Below are positions 9,665 through 20,355 of a stretch of 64,000 bases of DNA, piece after piece. The notes beneath the pieces were generated by a model. The model had not been told where the DNA came from and did no database searches. It saw only the letters and a list, made by a program, of their open reading frames with translations. How positions within the stretch are numbered: the first letter of the stretch is position 1; each line of letters starts with the position of its first letter. The position numbers and the translations under genes are program-made. The stretch is from positions 91,074-155,073 of the forward strand of contig NZ_LMOM01000087.1 in the NCBI RefSeq assembly GCF_001424185.1, in the 5' to 3' direction. The stretch is from Deinococcus sp. Leaf326 (GTDB lineage: Bacteria; Deinococcota; Deinococci; Deinococcales; Deinococcaceae).

Positions 9665-11227
9665 ATGACACAACCGGGTATCGAGCTTCAGGAACTCATC
9701 GCCGAGATGGAGGCGCGCCGCCGCAGGGTCGAGGAAGGCGGCGGCCCCGAACGCCAGAACAAGCAGCGCCTGGGGGGCAAGCTCACCGCCCGCGAGCGGA
9801 TTGACGCGCTGCTCGACCCTGACAGTTTTCTGGAACTGGGCACCTTTGCCCAGCACCAGGGCGGGCGGCTCATGCAGGGGGTCGAGGCCCCTGGTGAGGG
9901 CGTGGTGACGGGGCGCGGCACCATCCACGGGCGGCAGGTGTTCGTATTCAGCCAGGATTTCACGGTACTGGGCGGGTCGCTGGGCAAGATGAACGCCGCG
10001 AAGATCACCAAGATCATGGACCTCGCAGCCAAGACGGGCTGCCCGGTCATCGGCCTGAACGACAGCGCGGGCGCCCGCATCCAGGAGGGCGTGGACAGTC
10101 TCTCGGGTTACGGCGAGATCTTCTACCGCAACGCGGTGTACTCGGGCGCGGTCCCGCAGATCAGCGCGATTCTGGGGCCGTGCGCGGGCGGCGCCGTGTA
10201 TAGCCCGGCGCTGACCGACTTCATCCTGATGAGCGGGGGCAGCAGTTACATGTTCATTACCGGCCCCGAGGTCATCAAGTCGGTGACGCGTGAGGAAGTG
10301 ACCTTCGACGCCCTGGGCGGCGCAGACGTGCATACCCGCAAGTCGGGCGTGGCGCACCTGTCCTACGACGGCGACGCGGCGGTGCTGGCCGGCGTGCGTG
10401 ACCTGCTCTCGTACCTGCCCCAGAACGCCCGCGAGCAGCCCCCGGTGGTGCCCACGAACGACCCTGTGGACCGCCGCAACGACAAGCTGCTGGAGATCGT
10501 GACGCCCGACCAGCGCCGGCCCTACGCCATGCACGAGGTCATTCACGAACTCGTGGACGACGGCACCTTTCTGGAGATTCAGCCGCACTGGGCCAGAAAC
10601 ATCCTGTGCGGTTTCGCGCGGCTGGGGGGCCACAGCGTAGGCATCGTCGCCAACAACCCGCGCGTCATGGCGGGCACACTGAACATCGACGCCTCGGACA
10701 AGGCCGCACGTTTCATCCGGACCTGCGACTGCTACAACGTGCCGGTGCTGACGCTGGTGGACGTGACCGGGTTCCTGCCCGGCGTGGCGCAGGAACATGC
10801 GGGCATCATCCGGCACGGCGCCAAGATGCTGTACGCCTACGCCGAGGCGACGGTGCCCAAGGTCACGCTGATCACCCGCAAGAGCTACGGCGGGGCGTAT
10901 CTCGCCATGAACAGCCGTGATATGGGCGCGGACGCCGTGTACGCTTGGCCCACCGCCGCCGTCGCCGTGATGGGCGCCGAGGGGGCCGCCAATATCGTGT
11001 ACCGCCGCGACATCCAGAACGCCGAGAACCCAGAGGCCATGCGTGCCCAGAAGATCGCCGACTACAAGGACGCCTTTGACAACCCCTACGTGGCGGCGGG
11101 CAAGGGTTATATCGACGACGTGATCCCGATGGAGGAGACCCGGCGTGTCCTGATCCAGTCGTTCGAGATGCTGCGGGACAAGCAGGAGGCCCGCCCCTAC
11201 AAGAAGCACGGCAACATTCCCCTGTAG
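9665..11227 (+). CDS. Acyl-CoA (propionyl-CoA type) carboxylase beta subunit
   Basis: The 520-residue carboxyltransferase subunit moves CO2 from biotin to an acyl-CoA. Both crotonase-like halves are complete: the N-terminal oxyanion region [16 protein letters not shown] and the C-terminal one [19 protein letters not shown]. Length and sequence fit propionyl-CoA carboxylase beta (PccB type) better than AccD, because the AccD zinc ribbon is absent. The biotin-carrying alpha subunit is not in this window. A stand-alone B12-binding subunit of methylmalonyl-CoA mutase lies at 43362, so a propionyl-CoA to succinyl-CoA route is plausible. Methylcrotonyl- or acetyl-CoA specificity cannot be excluded from sequence alone. 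Confidence 0.88.
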   Translation: MTQPGIELQELIAEMEARRRRVEEGGGPERQNKQRLGGKLTARERIDALLDPDSFLELGTFAQHQGGRLMQGVEAPGEGVVTGRGTIHGRQVFVFSQDFTVLGGSLGKMNAAKITKIMDLAAKTGCPVIGLNDSAGARIQEGVDSLSGYGEIFYRNAVYSGAVPQISAILGPCAGGAVYSPALTDFILMSGGSSYMFITGPEVIKSVTREEVTFDALGGADVHTRKSGVAHLSYDGDAAVLAGVRDLLSYLPQNAREQPPVVPTNDPVDRRNDKLLEIVTPDQRRPYAMHEVIHELVDDGTFLEIQPHWARNILCGFARLGGHSVGIVANNPRVMAGTLNIDASDKAARFIRTCDCYNVPVLTLVDVTGFLPGVAQEHAGIIRHGAKMLYAYAEATVPKVTLITRKSYGGAYLAMNSRDMGADAVYAWPTAAVAVMGAEGAANIVYRRDIQNAENPEAMRAQKIADYKDAFDNPYVAAGKGYIDDVIPMEETRRVLIQSFEMLRDKQEARPYKKHGNIPL

Positions 11228-11306
11228 GCGTGGGGCGAGGCGCGCATGAGGGAACGCGCAGCACTTCCTGTCCTAGCTGCGGTCTCACTGCGGTAAGGGG
11301 CGGGCC

Positions 11307-11312
11307 TACACT
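11307..11312 (+). promoter_or_regulatory. -10 box (TACACT) of the cupin gene
   Basis: TACACT ends 6 nt before the ATG at 11319, which marks the original start of the cupin gene although the downstream frame is shifted. Confidence 0.55.
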
Positions 11313-11318
11313 CCGGAC

Positions 11319-11727
11319 ATGCAGATCATGCGCGCCGCCCTCGCGTCCTTCGCAGGCAGGAGACGCCGAGTTCTTCACGTGCCGGGTCCGGATTGATCCC
11401 CTGTATCCGGCTCAGGCTCCGTCCCAGATGGCCGGTAACTCCGTGACCTTCGAGCTGGGCGCCCGGACGGCGTGGCACACGCATCCGCTGGGGCAGGTGC
11501 TCATCGTCACCGCCGGCCTGGGCTGGGTGGGGCGCGAGGGCGGCGAGGTCGAGACGGTCCGCCCCGGCGACGTGGTGCGCTTTGACCCCGGCGAGAAGCA
11601 ATGGCACGGGGCGACGGCCACCACCGCCCTGACCCACATCGCCCTTCAGGAAGCGCAGGACGGCCGAGCGGGGGTGTGGCTCGAACAGGTGAGCGCCGAG
11701 GCGTACCGGGCGGGCCACGGCGAGTAA
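11319..11727 (+). CDS. Small cupin-domain protein, frameshifted near its 5' end
   Basis: The body is a single-domain cupin of about 130 residues: metal-ligand motif 1 in [13 protein letters not shown], then the [18 protein letters not shown] motif 2 region. Related proteins belong to a QdoI/carboxymuconolactone-associated cupin group of unknown substrate. The natural start (ATG 11319, behind a TACACT box) encodes MQIMRAA and then leaves the frame. Removing one C from the run at about 11337-11341 restores [20 protein letters not shown], exactly the family N-terminus. The lesion is one base in a short C-run, so a sequencing error is a serious possibility. An internal ATG at 11428 could yield a shortened cupin. 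Confidence 0.7.
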
Positions 11728-11790
11728 CACGTGCACCTTTTCATGGCCGTTTCTTGAGCCGCTGCCCAGCCTTTGTGGCCGTCCCGGCGC

Positions 11791-11796
11791 TATGGT
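11791..11796 (+). promoter_or_regulatory. -10 box (TATGGT) of msrB
   Basis: TATGGT ends 6 nt before the ATG at 11803, consistent with a leaderless transcript. Confidence 0.5.
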
Positions 11797-11802
11797 CCGG
11801 AC

Positions 11803-12267
<465 letters not shown>

Positions 12268-12416
12268 CCGGGCCGCTCCGCTGAAGTGCTCCAGGGATTG
12301 ATACCGGCTGGGCCGTCCTTCTGGGGCGGCCCGCCCTGTGTTGGTCCGGTGTTGGTCGGCGCAGTGTCAGTTGGCTCAGGGTTTGCATAGGCGCCCCCGC
12401 CCTCCAGACTGAGACC

Positions 12417-13313
12417 ATGCGTTTCCGGCGCTCCGCCCCCGACCCGCGTCTGAGCGAATTTGTCCAGTGCTACTGGCAGATCGAGGACATGGACCTCGCG
12501 TGGCCCGAGCTGAACTACGACATGCCCGAGCGCACCATGCGCCTGATGTTCTCGGCCGAAGCCATCTGGACCGGGCCGAGCGCCGATACGCTGGAACTCG
12601 CCCAGCCGGTCGTACTGACCCCTTTCTTGGTGCAGTCGCAACGCCTGGTGGGGCAGGGCCGCCTACGCGTGCTCATGGCCGAGTTGTACCCCTGGGGGGC
12701 GCGGCAGTTGCTGGGCTGGACTTCCCAGGAGGCACCGGGTGCCCTGAACACCTCCCTGAGCGCCAGCCCCTGGGGCCGCGAGGTGGTGGCGCTCGTGCGG
12801 CTGGGCGAGTGGGCCGCCGCCCAGGAGGCGCTCGAAACCCGGCTGCTGCACCTCGCCGGGGCCCAGGGCGAGACAGGCATGGGCGTGCAGGCGGCCCGCC
12901 GCATCTACGAGGCCTCGGGCACGGTGCGCGTGGCCGACCTGGCGGCCGAGCTGGGCCTCAGCCCGCGCACGCTGGAGCGGCAGTTCGCGCAGCAGGTCGG
13001 CGTAAGTCCCAAGACCCTGGCCCGCGTGGTGCGCTTCGACGCGGCGAACCTCCGGATTCGCACGGACCCGGAGGTGCCGGTGGCCGAGCTGATCTTCGAG
13101 CTGGGGTTCTTCGATCAGGCCCACCTCATCCGGGAGTTCAGGGCGCTGTCCAGCATGACCCCCGGCACCTTTGCCGCCCTCGCCGCGCGCCGCCGCCACG
13201 CCCTCGACCTGGACGTGCTGCTGGCGAGCGGCGACCGGCCTCTGGACCTGCCGCTGGACCTGGAGGTGTCGTCCGAGTTCTGGACTGGCCCGGACCAGCC
13301 TGAACCGCAATGA
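12417..13313 (+). CDS. AraC-family transcriptional regulator
   Basis: This 298-residue regulator has an N-terminal domain of the DUF6597 type (LSEFVQCYWQIED ... MPERTMRLMFS), which senses an unknown signal, and a C-terminal double helix-turn-helix (about 162-255; VADLAAELGLSPRTLERQFAQQVGVSPKTLARVVRF). A CAGACT box 6 nt before the ATG deviates from TANNNT by one base. The MFS exporter follows on the same strand about 140 nt downstream with its own promoter box, so it is a possible but unproven target. Confidence 0.88.
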   Translation: MRFRRSAPDPRLSEFVQCYWQIEDMDLAWPELNYDMPERTMRLMFSAEAIWTGPSADTLELAQPVVLTPFLVQSQRLVGQGRLRVLMAELYPWGARQLLGWTSQEAPGALNTSLSASPWGREVVALVRLGEWAAAQEALETRLLHLAGAQGETGMGVQAARRIYEASGTVRVADLAAELGLSPRTLERQFAQQVGVSPKTLARVVRFDAANLRIRTDPEVPVAELIFELGFFDQAHLIREFRALSSMTPGTFAALAARRRHALDLDVLLASGDRPLDLPLDLEVSSEFWTGPDQPEPQ

Positions 13314-13444
13314 TCTGGGTTTCGGGGACCGCCGGCGCGGGACTGGGCTTGTGCGGAGGGCGCAGGTGGTCCGGACTGCGGAGCTGAACGCCAAGCGCGC
13401 CACGGCTGTCGCATTTTTCCAATGCCGGGAGGGGGCCGCGCCCC

Positions 13445-13450
13445 TAGCGT
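13445..13450 (+). promoter_or_regulatory. -10 box (TAGCGT) of the MFS gene
   Basis: TAGCGT ends 6 nt before the ATG at 13457 and favours that start over the GTG at 13451. Confidence 0.5.
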
Positions 13451-13456
13451 GTGCCC

Positions 13457-14680
13457 ATGACCTCTGCCTCCAAACGTCCGCCTCTGTTGCTCCTGCTCTT
13501 CACGGTCTTTCTGTTCGGCCTCAGCCTGTCGTTGGTCTTTCCGGTGCTGCCCTTCATCGTGGCGCGTTACGTTTCCGACCCCGGCCAGCAGAGCGTGGTG
13601 ATCGGGCTGCTGGCGGCCACCACCTCGCTGCTGGCCTTTTTCGGCTCGCCGGTACTCGGTGCCCTGAGCGACGCTTTCGGCCGCCGCCCGGTCATCCTGC
13701 TGACCCTGCTCGGCTCGGCGCTGGGCTACCTGCTGTTCGGCATCGGCGGTAGCCTGTTCATGCTGTTCCTGGGGCGCGCGGTCGACGGCGTGGCGGCGGG
13801 CGGCATGGGCGCGCTGTTCGCCTACGTCGCCGACAGCACCGAGGAGGACCGGCGCGCCCAGGTCTTTGGACAGATCGGCGCGACGGTCGGCGCCGCCATG
13901 ATCGTGGGACCAGCGGTGGGCGGCCTGCTCTCGCACTTCGGAACGGGCGTGCCCGTGTTCGTGGCGGCGGGCGTCACCCTGCTCAACCTGCTGTGGGCCT
14001 GGGCCGCGCTACCCGAAACCCTGGCCCCCGAAAAGCGCCGGCCGGACTTCGGGCCCGCGCACCTGAACCCGCTGCTGCAACTGCGCGGCGCCCTGGCCTT
14101 CCCGCTCGTGCGGCGGCTGGTGACGGTCAGCGCCCTGTTCATCCTGCCGTTCTCGCTCATGCAGGTGGCGCTGCCGATCATGACGCGCGACCTGCTGCAC
14201 TGGGGGCCGGCGCAGGTGGGCACGGTCCTGATGGTCTCGGGGCTGTGCGACATCGTGGCGCAGGGCATCTTGCTCCCGTACCTCATCCGCGCGCTGGGCG
14301 AACGCCGGGTGGCGCAGGCCGGGCTGTGCCTGGGCGTGGTCGGCATGAGCGTGCTGGCGCTGCTGCCCCTGCACCCGCTGGCGGCCTTCGTATACTTGGG
14401 CGTGCTGCTGTTGGCGCTGGGCGAGGGCGTCTACACCGCGTGCATGACCACTCTGGTCTCGCTGGCCATTCCCGAAAGCGAACAGGGCCGGGTGCAGGGC
14501 GGCGTGCAGGCGGTGGGTGAACTGGCCCAGGTCGCCGGACCGCTCCTGAGCGGTCAGCTGTACTCGCGCCTGGGGCCGTCCGCGACCTTCGGAGCTGGGG
14601 CGGCGGTAGCAGTCCTGGCCCTGGGCACCCTGCTGGGCAGCGCCGTGCCCAGGGTGCCGGACGCCAGAGCCGCCGGCTGA
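13457..14680 (+). CDS. MFS transporter (drug-efflux-like)
   Basis: The 407-residue membrane protein has about 12 hydrophobic helices and a central cytoplasmic loop near residue 195. The major-facilitator signature [13 protein letters not shown] sits between helices 2 and 3, and a TetA-like [10 protein letters not shown] segment is in helix 5. These features favour a proton-coupled exporter of small molecules. The substrate is unknown. It may be controlled by the AraC-type regulator upstream. Confidence 0.88.
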   Translation: MTSASKRPPLLLLLFTVFLFGLSLSLVFPVLPFIVARYVSDPGQQSVVIGLLAATTSLLAFFGSPVLGALSDAFGRRPVILLTLLGSALGYLLFGIGGSLFMLFLGRAVDGVAAGGMGALFAYVADSTEEDRRAQVFGQIGATVGAAMIVGPAVGGLLSHFGTGVPVFVAAGVTLLNLLWAWAALPETLAPEKRRPDFGPAHLNPLLQLRGALAFPLVRRLVTVSALFILPFSLMQVALPIMTRDLLHWGPAQVGTVLMVSGLCDIVAQGILLPYLIRALGERRVAQAGLCLGVVGMSVLALLPLHPLAAFVYLGVLLLALGEGVYTACMTTLVSLAIPESEQGRVQGGVQAVGELAQVAGPLLSGQLYSRLGPSATFGAGAAVAVLALGTLLGSAVPRVPDARAAG

Positions 14681-14692
14681 CCGGGCAGATCA

Positions 14693-14736
14693 GAGGGGGC
14701 GGCATCAGGAAGAGGATTTCCCGGCGCCGCCCCCTC
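14693..14736. terminator. Bidirectional GC-rich hairpin between MFS and CAP genes
   Basis: A perfect 11-bp stem (GAGGGGGCGGC with its complement, loop of 22) lies between two convergent genes. It has no T-run on either side, so it is a weak intrinsic terminator or an mRNA 3'-end stabiliser. Confidence 0.5.
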
Positions 14737-14747
14737 CCCGACTCGGC

Positions 14748-15611
14748 TCAGCGCGCGCCGAAGTCCTGCACCCAGTAGGTGCGGTAGCTGCTGCTGGCGT
14801 TGGCGGCGTACCCCACGCCGAGTTCCTTGAAGCTGCCGTTCATGATGTTGCGGCAGTGCCCCTCGCTCTTGAGCCAGCCGGCCACAACAGTCTCGGGGGT
14901 GGTCTGGCCGGCGGCGATGTTCTCGCCGATGGTGTACCACTTGTACCCGGTTGCCGTGATGCGCGCGCTGAAGTCGCGGCCGTCCTGGCTGGTGTGGCTG
15001 AAGTAGTTCTTGGCGGCCATGTCGGCGGCGTGCCCCTGCGCGGCCTGTTCGAGCGCGGCGTTGTAGGTCAGCGCGCCGACGGCCGGGAAGGTGGTCGTGC
15101 CGCAGGTCTGACCCTGGGCGCGCGCGGCGTTGGTCAGGGCGAGCACGCGGGCCGCGAAGTCGCCGCTGGGGGTGCTGGGGGCCGGTGTGGGCGTAGGCGT
15201 GGGTGTGGGGACAGGCGTGGTCGCCGCGCTGCGCACCGTGAGGGGAAAGTCGATGAAGGCTGCGGGATTGTTCGCCAGCGCCGCGCGCACGGTGGCGCTG
15301 CCCGCCCCGCGCGCCGTGACCAGGCCGCTCTGGGTCGTGGTCGCCACGCCCGCGTTGCTAGTGGTCCACACGAGCTGTCCGGGAGTGGGGGCCTGGCCGT
15401 TCACCTGCACGTTGATCTGTACGGTCTGGGCCACGTTCAGCGTCATGGCGGCGGCGGTGCCCTGGGCGCTCAGCAGTTCGCTGGCCGGAGTGCTCAGGCC
15501 GGTGCCCGTATCGGCGGCGGGTGCAGGCGTCCCGGTCTGGCTACAGGCGGCCAGCAACAGCAGGAAGGGCAGGGCGAGCAGACGGGCGCGCGGAGAAACG
15601 GTCAGGTGCAT
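14748..15611 (-). CDS. Secreted CAP-superfamily lipoprotein with Ig-like BIG2 domain
   Basis: The 287-residue protein has a lipoprotein signal peptide (lipobox LLAAC, C23), a BIG2-like beta domain (about 50-128; VWTTSNAGVATTTQSGLVTARGAG), a Pro-Thr repeat linker and a CAP/SCP domain (about 150-287). The CAP domain carries its conserved His/Glu positions: HAADMAAKNYFSHTSQDG, IGENIAAG and SEGHCRNIM. CAP proteins are secreted and bind lipids or the wall; their activity is often unknown. The start at 15611 has a TACTGT box 4 nt upstream, somewhat close. A GTG 6 nt further upstream is the alternative. Confidence 0.85.
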   Translation of the reverse strand: MHLTVSPRARLLALPFLLLLAACSQTGTPAPAADTGTGLSTPASELLSAQGTAAAMTLNVAQTVQINVQVNGQAPTPGQLVWTTSNAGVATTTQSGLVTARGAGSATVRAALANNPAAFIDFPLTVRSAATTPVPTPTPTPTPAPSTPSGDFAARVLALTNAARAQGQTCGTTTFPAVGALTYNAALEQAAQGHAADMAAKNYFSHTSQDGRDFSARITATGYKWYTIGENIAAGQTTPETVVAGWLKSEGHCRNIMNGSFKELGVGYAANASSSYRTYWVQDFGAR

Positions 15612-15735
15612 GGGCACAGTAGAGCGCCCTTTTTCCTCTTAAGGATGAATTAAAAATTCTCATCTCTCATCAAGTTCTGGGTGGTTGCAGCACGGCCCAG
15701 ACGGCGCAAGTGTGTCGTTTTCGGCATCAAGCAAA

Positions 15736-15760
15736 ACACATGATTCTCATTTTTAGGATC
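15736..15760. promoter_or_regulatory. AT-rich Fur-like palindrome between CAP and ABC genes (tentative)
   Basis: The sequence ACACATGATTCTCATTTTT shows a TGATTCTCAT core that resembles part of a Fur-type metal-repressor box. It lies about 30 nt upstream of the ABC exporter's promoter box. Only half of the consensus is matched. Confidence 0.2.
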
Positions 15761-15786
15761 GGGACAAGGGCGCACGGGGACAGGCG

Positions 15787-15792
15787 TAAGCT
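15787..15792 (+). promoter_or_regulatory. -10 box (TAAGCT) of the ABC exporter gene
   Basis: TAAGCT ends 6 nt before the ATG at 15799, supporting a leaderless start. Confidence 0.5.
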
Positions 15793-15798
15793 GCCTCC

Positions 15799-17622
15799 AT
15801 GTTCGCGCGCCCCGGCCGTTCCGTCTCCTCCGTGCCCGGTTCCGGTGAGGGACCGCCGCCCCGGCGCGATCCCCGGCAGCTCATGCGGCTGCTGGCCTTC
15901 GCCCGACCCTACCGCGCGTTGTTCGTGCTGGGGCTTGTCGCTACCCTCATCTCCAGCGGCCTGAATCTGGTGTTTCCGGCCCTGTTCGGACGCCTGATCG
16001 ACGCCTCCTTCCTGCGGGTGGGCAGCGCCGACACCGGGCCGCTGGACCGCACGGTGCTGGGCCTGCTGGGCATCTTCGCGCTCTCGGCGCTGTTCGGGGC
16101 GGCGCAGGCCTACCTGCTGTCGCGGGTGGGGGCGGGGGTGGTCGCCGACCTGCGCCGGGCACTGTTCGGGCACCTGCTCACGCTCTCGCCGCGCTTTTTC
16201 GGGGATCACAAGACCGGCGACCTCACCAGCCGCCTCACCTCCGACGTGGGCACGGTCCAGACGGTCACCAGCACGGCTCTGGCACAGCTCGCCGCGCAGT
16301 CGGTCAGCCTCGTCGGGGCGGTCGTGCTCCTTATTCTCACCAGCGCCCGCCTGAGCCTGCTGACCCTGGCGATCATTCCGCTCGTCATCGGGACGGCCGT
16401 GCTCATCGGGCGCCGGATCCGCCGCGTGAGCCGTGAGGTGCAGGACGCCGTCGCCGGGGCCAACGCCAGCGCCGAGGAAGCCATCAGCGGCGTGCGGGTC
16501 GTGCAGAGCTTCACCGCCGAGGCGCAAGAGCGCGGGCGCTACGGCCAGGGCGTGACCCGGAGTTTCCTGGCTGCCCTGCGCCGCGCGCAGCTTCAGGCCC
16601 TGATGTCGGGCACCATGAGTTTCCTGGCCTTCGGGTCGCTGGCGCTGGTGCTGTGGTACGGCGGGCGGCAGGTCATGAGCGGCGCCCTGACCCCCGGCGC
16701 GCTCGTCACCTTCCTGTTCTATGCCGCCCAGGTGGCGGGTACGGTGGCGGCCCTGACCGGCGTCTTCAACCAGTTCCAGGAGGCGCTCGGAGCCTCGGGG
16801 CGCATCTTCGAACTGCTCGACGAACGCAGCGACCTGCCTCAGCCTGCCGCGCCTCTGCCTCTCAAGCGCGCCGAGGGCCGCGTGGCCTTCGTGAACGTGG
16901 ATTTCCGCTACGGCGACCAGGCGGTGCTGCGCGGCGTGAACTTGGACGTGCCGGCCGGGCAGGTCGTGGCGCTCGTCGGCCCCAGCGGCGCGGGCAAGAG
17001 CACCCTGGTCAACCTCATTCCCCGCTTCTGGGACGTGTCGTCGGGCACGCTGAGCATCGACGGCCGCGACGTGCGCGACTACGACCTCGCGGACCTGCGT
17101 GCCCAGACCGGCCTCGTGCCGCAGGAGACCCTGCTATTTTCGGGCACGGTGGCTGAGAACATCCTCTACGGCCGCCCCGACGCCTCGCCGGCCGAGGTCG
17201 AGGCCGCCGCGCAGGCCGCCAACGCCCACGGCTTCATCACCGCGCTGCCGGAGGGCTACGGCACGCTGGTCGGCGAACGCGGCGTCAAGCTCAGTGGGGG
17301 GCAGCGCCAGCGTGTGGCGATTGCCCGCGCGATTCTCAAGGACCCGCGCATCCTGATCCTCGACGAGGCGACCTCGGCCCTGGACAACGAGTCCGAGGTG
17401 CTCGTGCAGTCGGCCCTCGACCGCCTGATGGTCGGGCGCACGACCTTCGTCATCGCCCACCGCCTCAGCACCATCCGTAACGCCCACCGGATTCTGGTCA
17501 TGGACGGCGGCCGGATCGTCGCGGACGGCACCCACGAGGCCCTGCTGGCGGCAGGTGGGCTCTACCGCGACCTCTACGAGTTGCAGTTCCGCGACACCGA
17601 ACCGGCCCCGGCCCTGAACTGA
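15799..17622 (+). CDS. ABC exporter half-transporter (fused membrane and ATPase domains)
   Basis: The 607-residue protein has six transmembrane helices (about 35-330) and a C-terminal nucleotide-binding domain. Visible motifs are Walker A GPSGAGKST (394-402), signature LSGGQRQR (about 498), Walker B ILILDEATSALD (about 517) and the H-loop histidine in FVIAHRLST. It is the MsbA/LmrA-like type that works as a homodimer and exports lipids or drugs. No partner half-transporter is adjacent, in line with homodimer action. Substrate is unknown. Confidence 0.93.
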   Translation: MFARPGRSVSSVPGSGEGPPPRRDPRQLMRLLAFARPYRALFVLGLVATLISSGLNLVFPALFGRLIDASFLRVGSADTGPLDRTVLGLLGIFALSALFGAAQAYLLSRVGAGVVADLRRALFGHLLTLSPRFFGDHKTGDLTSRLTSDVGTVQTVTSTALAQLAAQSVSLVGAVVLLILTSARLSLLTLAIIPLVIGTAVLIGRRIRRVSREVQDAVAGANASAEEAISGVRVVQSFTAEAQERGRYGQGVTRSFLAALRRAQLQALMSGTMSFLAFGSLALVLWYGGRQVMSGALTPGALVTFLFYAAQVAGTVAALTGVFNQFQEALGASGRIFELLDERSDLPQPAAPLPLKRAEGRVAFVNVDFRYGDQAVLRGVNLDVPAGQVVALVGPSGAGKSTLVNLIPRFWDVSSGTLSIDGRDVRDYDLADLRAQTGLVPQETLLFSGTVAENILYGRPDASPAEVEAAAQAANAHGFITALPEGYGTLVGERGVKLSGGQRQRVAIARAILKDPRILILDEATSALDNESEVLVQSALDRLMVGRTTFVIAHRLSTIRNAHRILVMDGGRIVADGTHEALLAAGGLYRDLYELQFRDTEPAPALN

Positions 17623-17634
17623 ACGTGGAGAGCG

Positions 17635-17668
17635 AGCGGCGCGGCCCCGGGAGTGGGGCCGCGCCGCT
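17635..17668. terminator. Bidirectional GC-rich hairpin after the ABC exporter
   Basis: A perfect 14-bp stem (AGCGGCGCGGCCCC with its complement, loop of 6) lies between convergent stop codons, without a T-run. Confidence 0.6.
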
Positions 17669-17680
17669 GCCCTAAGAGGT

Positions 17681-17950
17681 TCAGGCCTCGCTGCTCTCAT
17701 CGGTGTCGCGGGTGCGGGCCGTGCCGTCGTCGGCAGTTCCGGTCCGGTCGACCATCGCGCTGCTGCTGAAGATGGCTCCGGGGACGCCCGTCGCGTTGGC
17801 GTTGGCGATCACGGGAACGAACGTCTCCTCGCCCGCGCGCCTCGCCTCGCCCTCGACCGGCGAATTGACCACGTTGCTGCTCTCCTGCTCGACTTCTTCC
17901 ACACTCTTGCCCAGCGGCTCGTTGCCGTAGCGGTTCGAATTGTCGGTCAT
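17681..17950 (-). CDS. Small acidic hypothetical protein
   Basis: This 89-residue soluble protein is rich in Asp, Glu, Ser, Thr and Asn, with no hydrophobic helix or known motif (MTDNSNRYGNEPLGKSVEEV...). It is likely disordered. The frame is open far upstream, but only the part from the ATG at 17950 has plausible composition. A terminator hairpin lies just downstream of its stop. Function unknown. Confidence 0.6.
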   Translation of the reverse strand: MTDNSNRYGNEPLGKSVEEVEQESSNVVNSPVEGEARRAGEETFVPVIANANATGVPGAIFSSSAMVDRTGTADDGTARTRDTDESSEA

Positions 17951-18081
17951 GTCCCCAGTCTGAGAACCGGGCCTCCCGCTTGCGTGAGGGGAGCCTACGT
18001 GCGCCTTCATGGCCTGCCCGCCGCCGGGTCCTGGCCGAGCGCCGCTGTCCGGGGGCGCGAACTCGCTATGCTGGCGCACAG

Positions 18082-18138
18082 ATGAAGGTTCCGTTTTCCG
18101 TTCCATTTGCCCGAGCCGAGGGGTCCAGCCATGAGTGA
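18082..18138 (+). CDS. Possible 18-codon leader ORF
   Basis: A TATGCT box at 18067-18072 is 9 nt before an ATG that opens 18 codons ([18 protein letters not shown]). The stop codon overlaps the start region of the next gene at 18131. It may be a leaderless leader peptide that couples translation, or simply part of a 5' UTR. Confidence 0.25.
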   Translation: MKVPFSVPFARAEGSSHE

Positions 18139-19241
18139 ACGCAGCGACCAGATTCTGAAGGCCAGTGGCCTGCCGGACCCGTCCCTGGCGGTTCTGGAGC
18201 GCGGGGACGCCCTGTTCGTCCTGACGGCCTCGACCCTGCTGTACCACGACGAGTCCGGCACCCGGCGCGTCACCCTGCGTGACCTCGCCCGGATTCACAG
18301 CGACCAGGAGGGCACCCTGCGCGTCGAGACGCCCGCCGGGACCGCCCTGAGCGCCAGTCTGGTGGGCTTTGACCCGGCCGAGGTCCAGGCCTTCTTCCGG
18401 CAGGTGCGCGACGTAACCGCGCAGGCCAAGCAGGGGCCGGCGGCGAGCCCAGTGCCAACGACCAGCACAGTGCCGACGGCCAGCCCCACGCCGGGCCCGG
18501 TCCCCAGCCTCACCAAGTCGGCCGATCCGGCACCGGCGCCCGCTGCCCGCCCGGTCGTCCATCTGCCCGAGCAGCCGCAGACGGTCGCCGGTCCCGCTTT
18601 TCCCGGTGTGGGCACCCAGGGTACGGCTCCGGCCAGTGCGCCGGCGAGCGCTGCCGCGTCCAGCTCTGCTCCGAAGGTCGTGACGCCGCCGCCGCCCCGT
18701 CGGCAGGCGGGTGGGGCGCCCGCAGGGGCTGCGCCGGCCTCCGCCCCAGGGACGTCCAGTCAGAAGCAGGCAGGCCAGAAGGCGCCCGCCCAGAATCCGG
18801 GAAGCCAGAAACAACCGCCGGCTCCCCAGGCGGCCCCAGCGCCAGCCGCTTCCAGGCCGTCGGCCACGCCATCTACCGTCCTGCCGGTGCCAAGTGGGCC
18901 AGCCCCCACTACACTCGTCGCCGCAGCCGCCCCGGCCGAAGCGCCGCAGGCTGCGTCCCTGTCCACGGTGTCGGCCCCCCTGGGCGACGCCCAGGCCGAT
19001 CTGCTGGCGCAGGCGGGCTCGGTGGCGGGCCTCGGCGGGCGCCTGCGCCTCCTGGCCGTGATCCTGATGCTCGCGGCCCTGGGGCTGGCGTACTTCCTGT
19101 ATACCGCCGAAACGCCTCAGCCCCTGAACGCCCTGTGGGTCATCGTCGCTGGGGGCGTGGGCGCGGTCGCGCTGACGGTCCTCGCTGCCCTGACCCGTCT
19201 GCTCGCCACCCTGGCGCAGGTCGTCGGGTCGCGGGGGAACG

Positions 19242-19252
<11 letters not shown>
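18131..19252 (+). CDS. Proline/alanine-rich protein with two C-terminal membrane helices
   Basis: The 373-residue product has a folded N-terminal domain (about 1-100; a PH-like beta region with [34 protein letters not shown]). A 190-residue Pro/Ala/Ser/Thr-rich linker and two transmembrane segments (about 308-328 and 335-358) follow. This suggests a cytoplasmic sensor-like domain held to the membrane by a long flexible tether. A GAGGGG ribosome site supports the ATG at 18131. The stop codon overlaps the start of lysK by 11 bases, so both are co-translated. Function unknown. Confidence 0.7.
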
Positions 19253-20345
<1,093 letters not shown>

Positions 20346-20355
20346 GGGCCGTCGT

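Noticed and set aside
9212..11209. 665-codon open frame antisense to the carboxylase gene
   Set aside because: It has His/Arg/Gly-rich shadow composition typical of high-GC antisense frames; the plus strand encodes a complete known enzyme.
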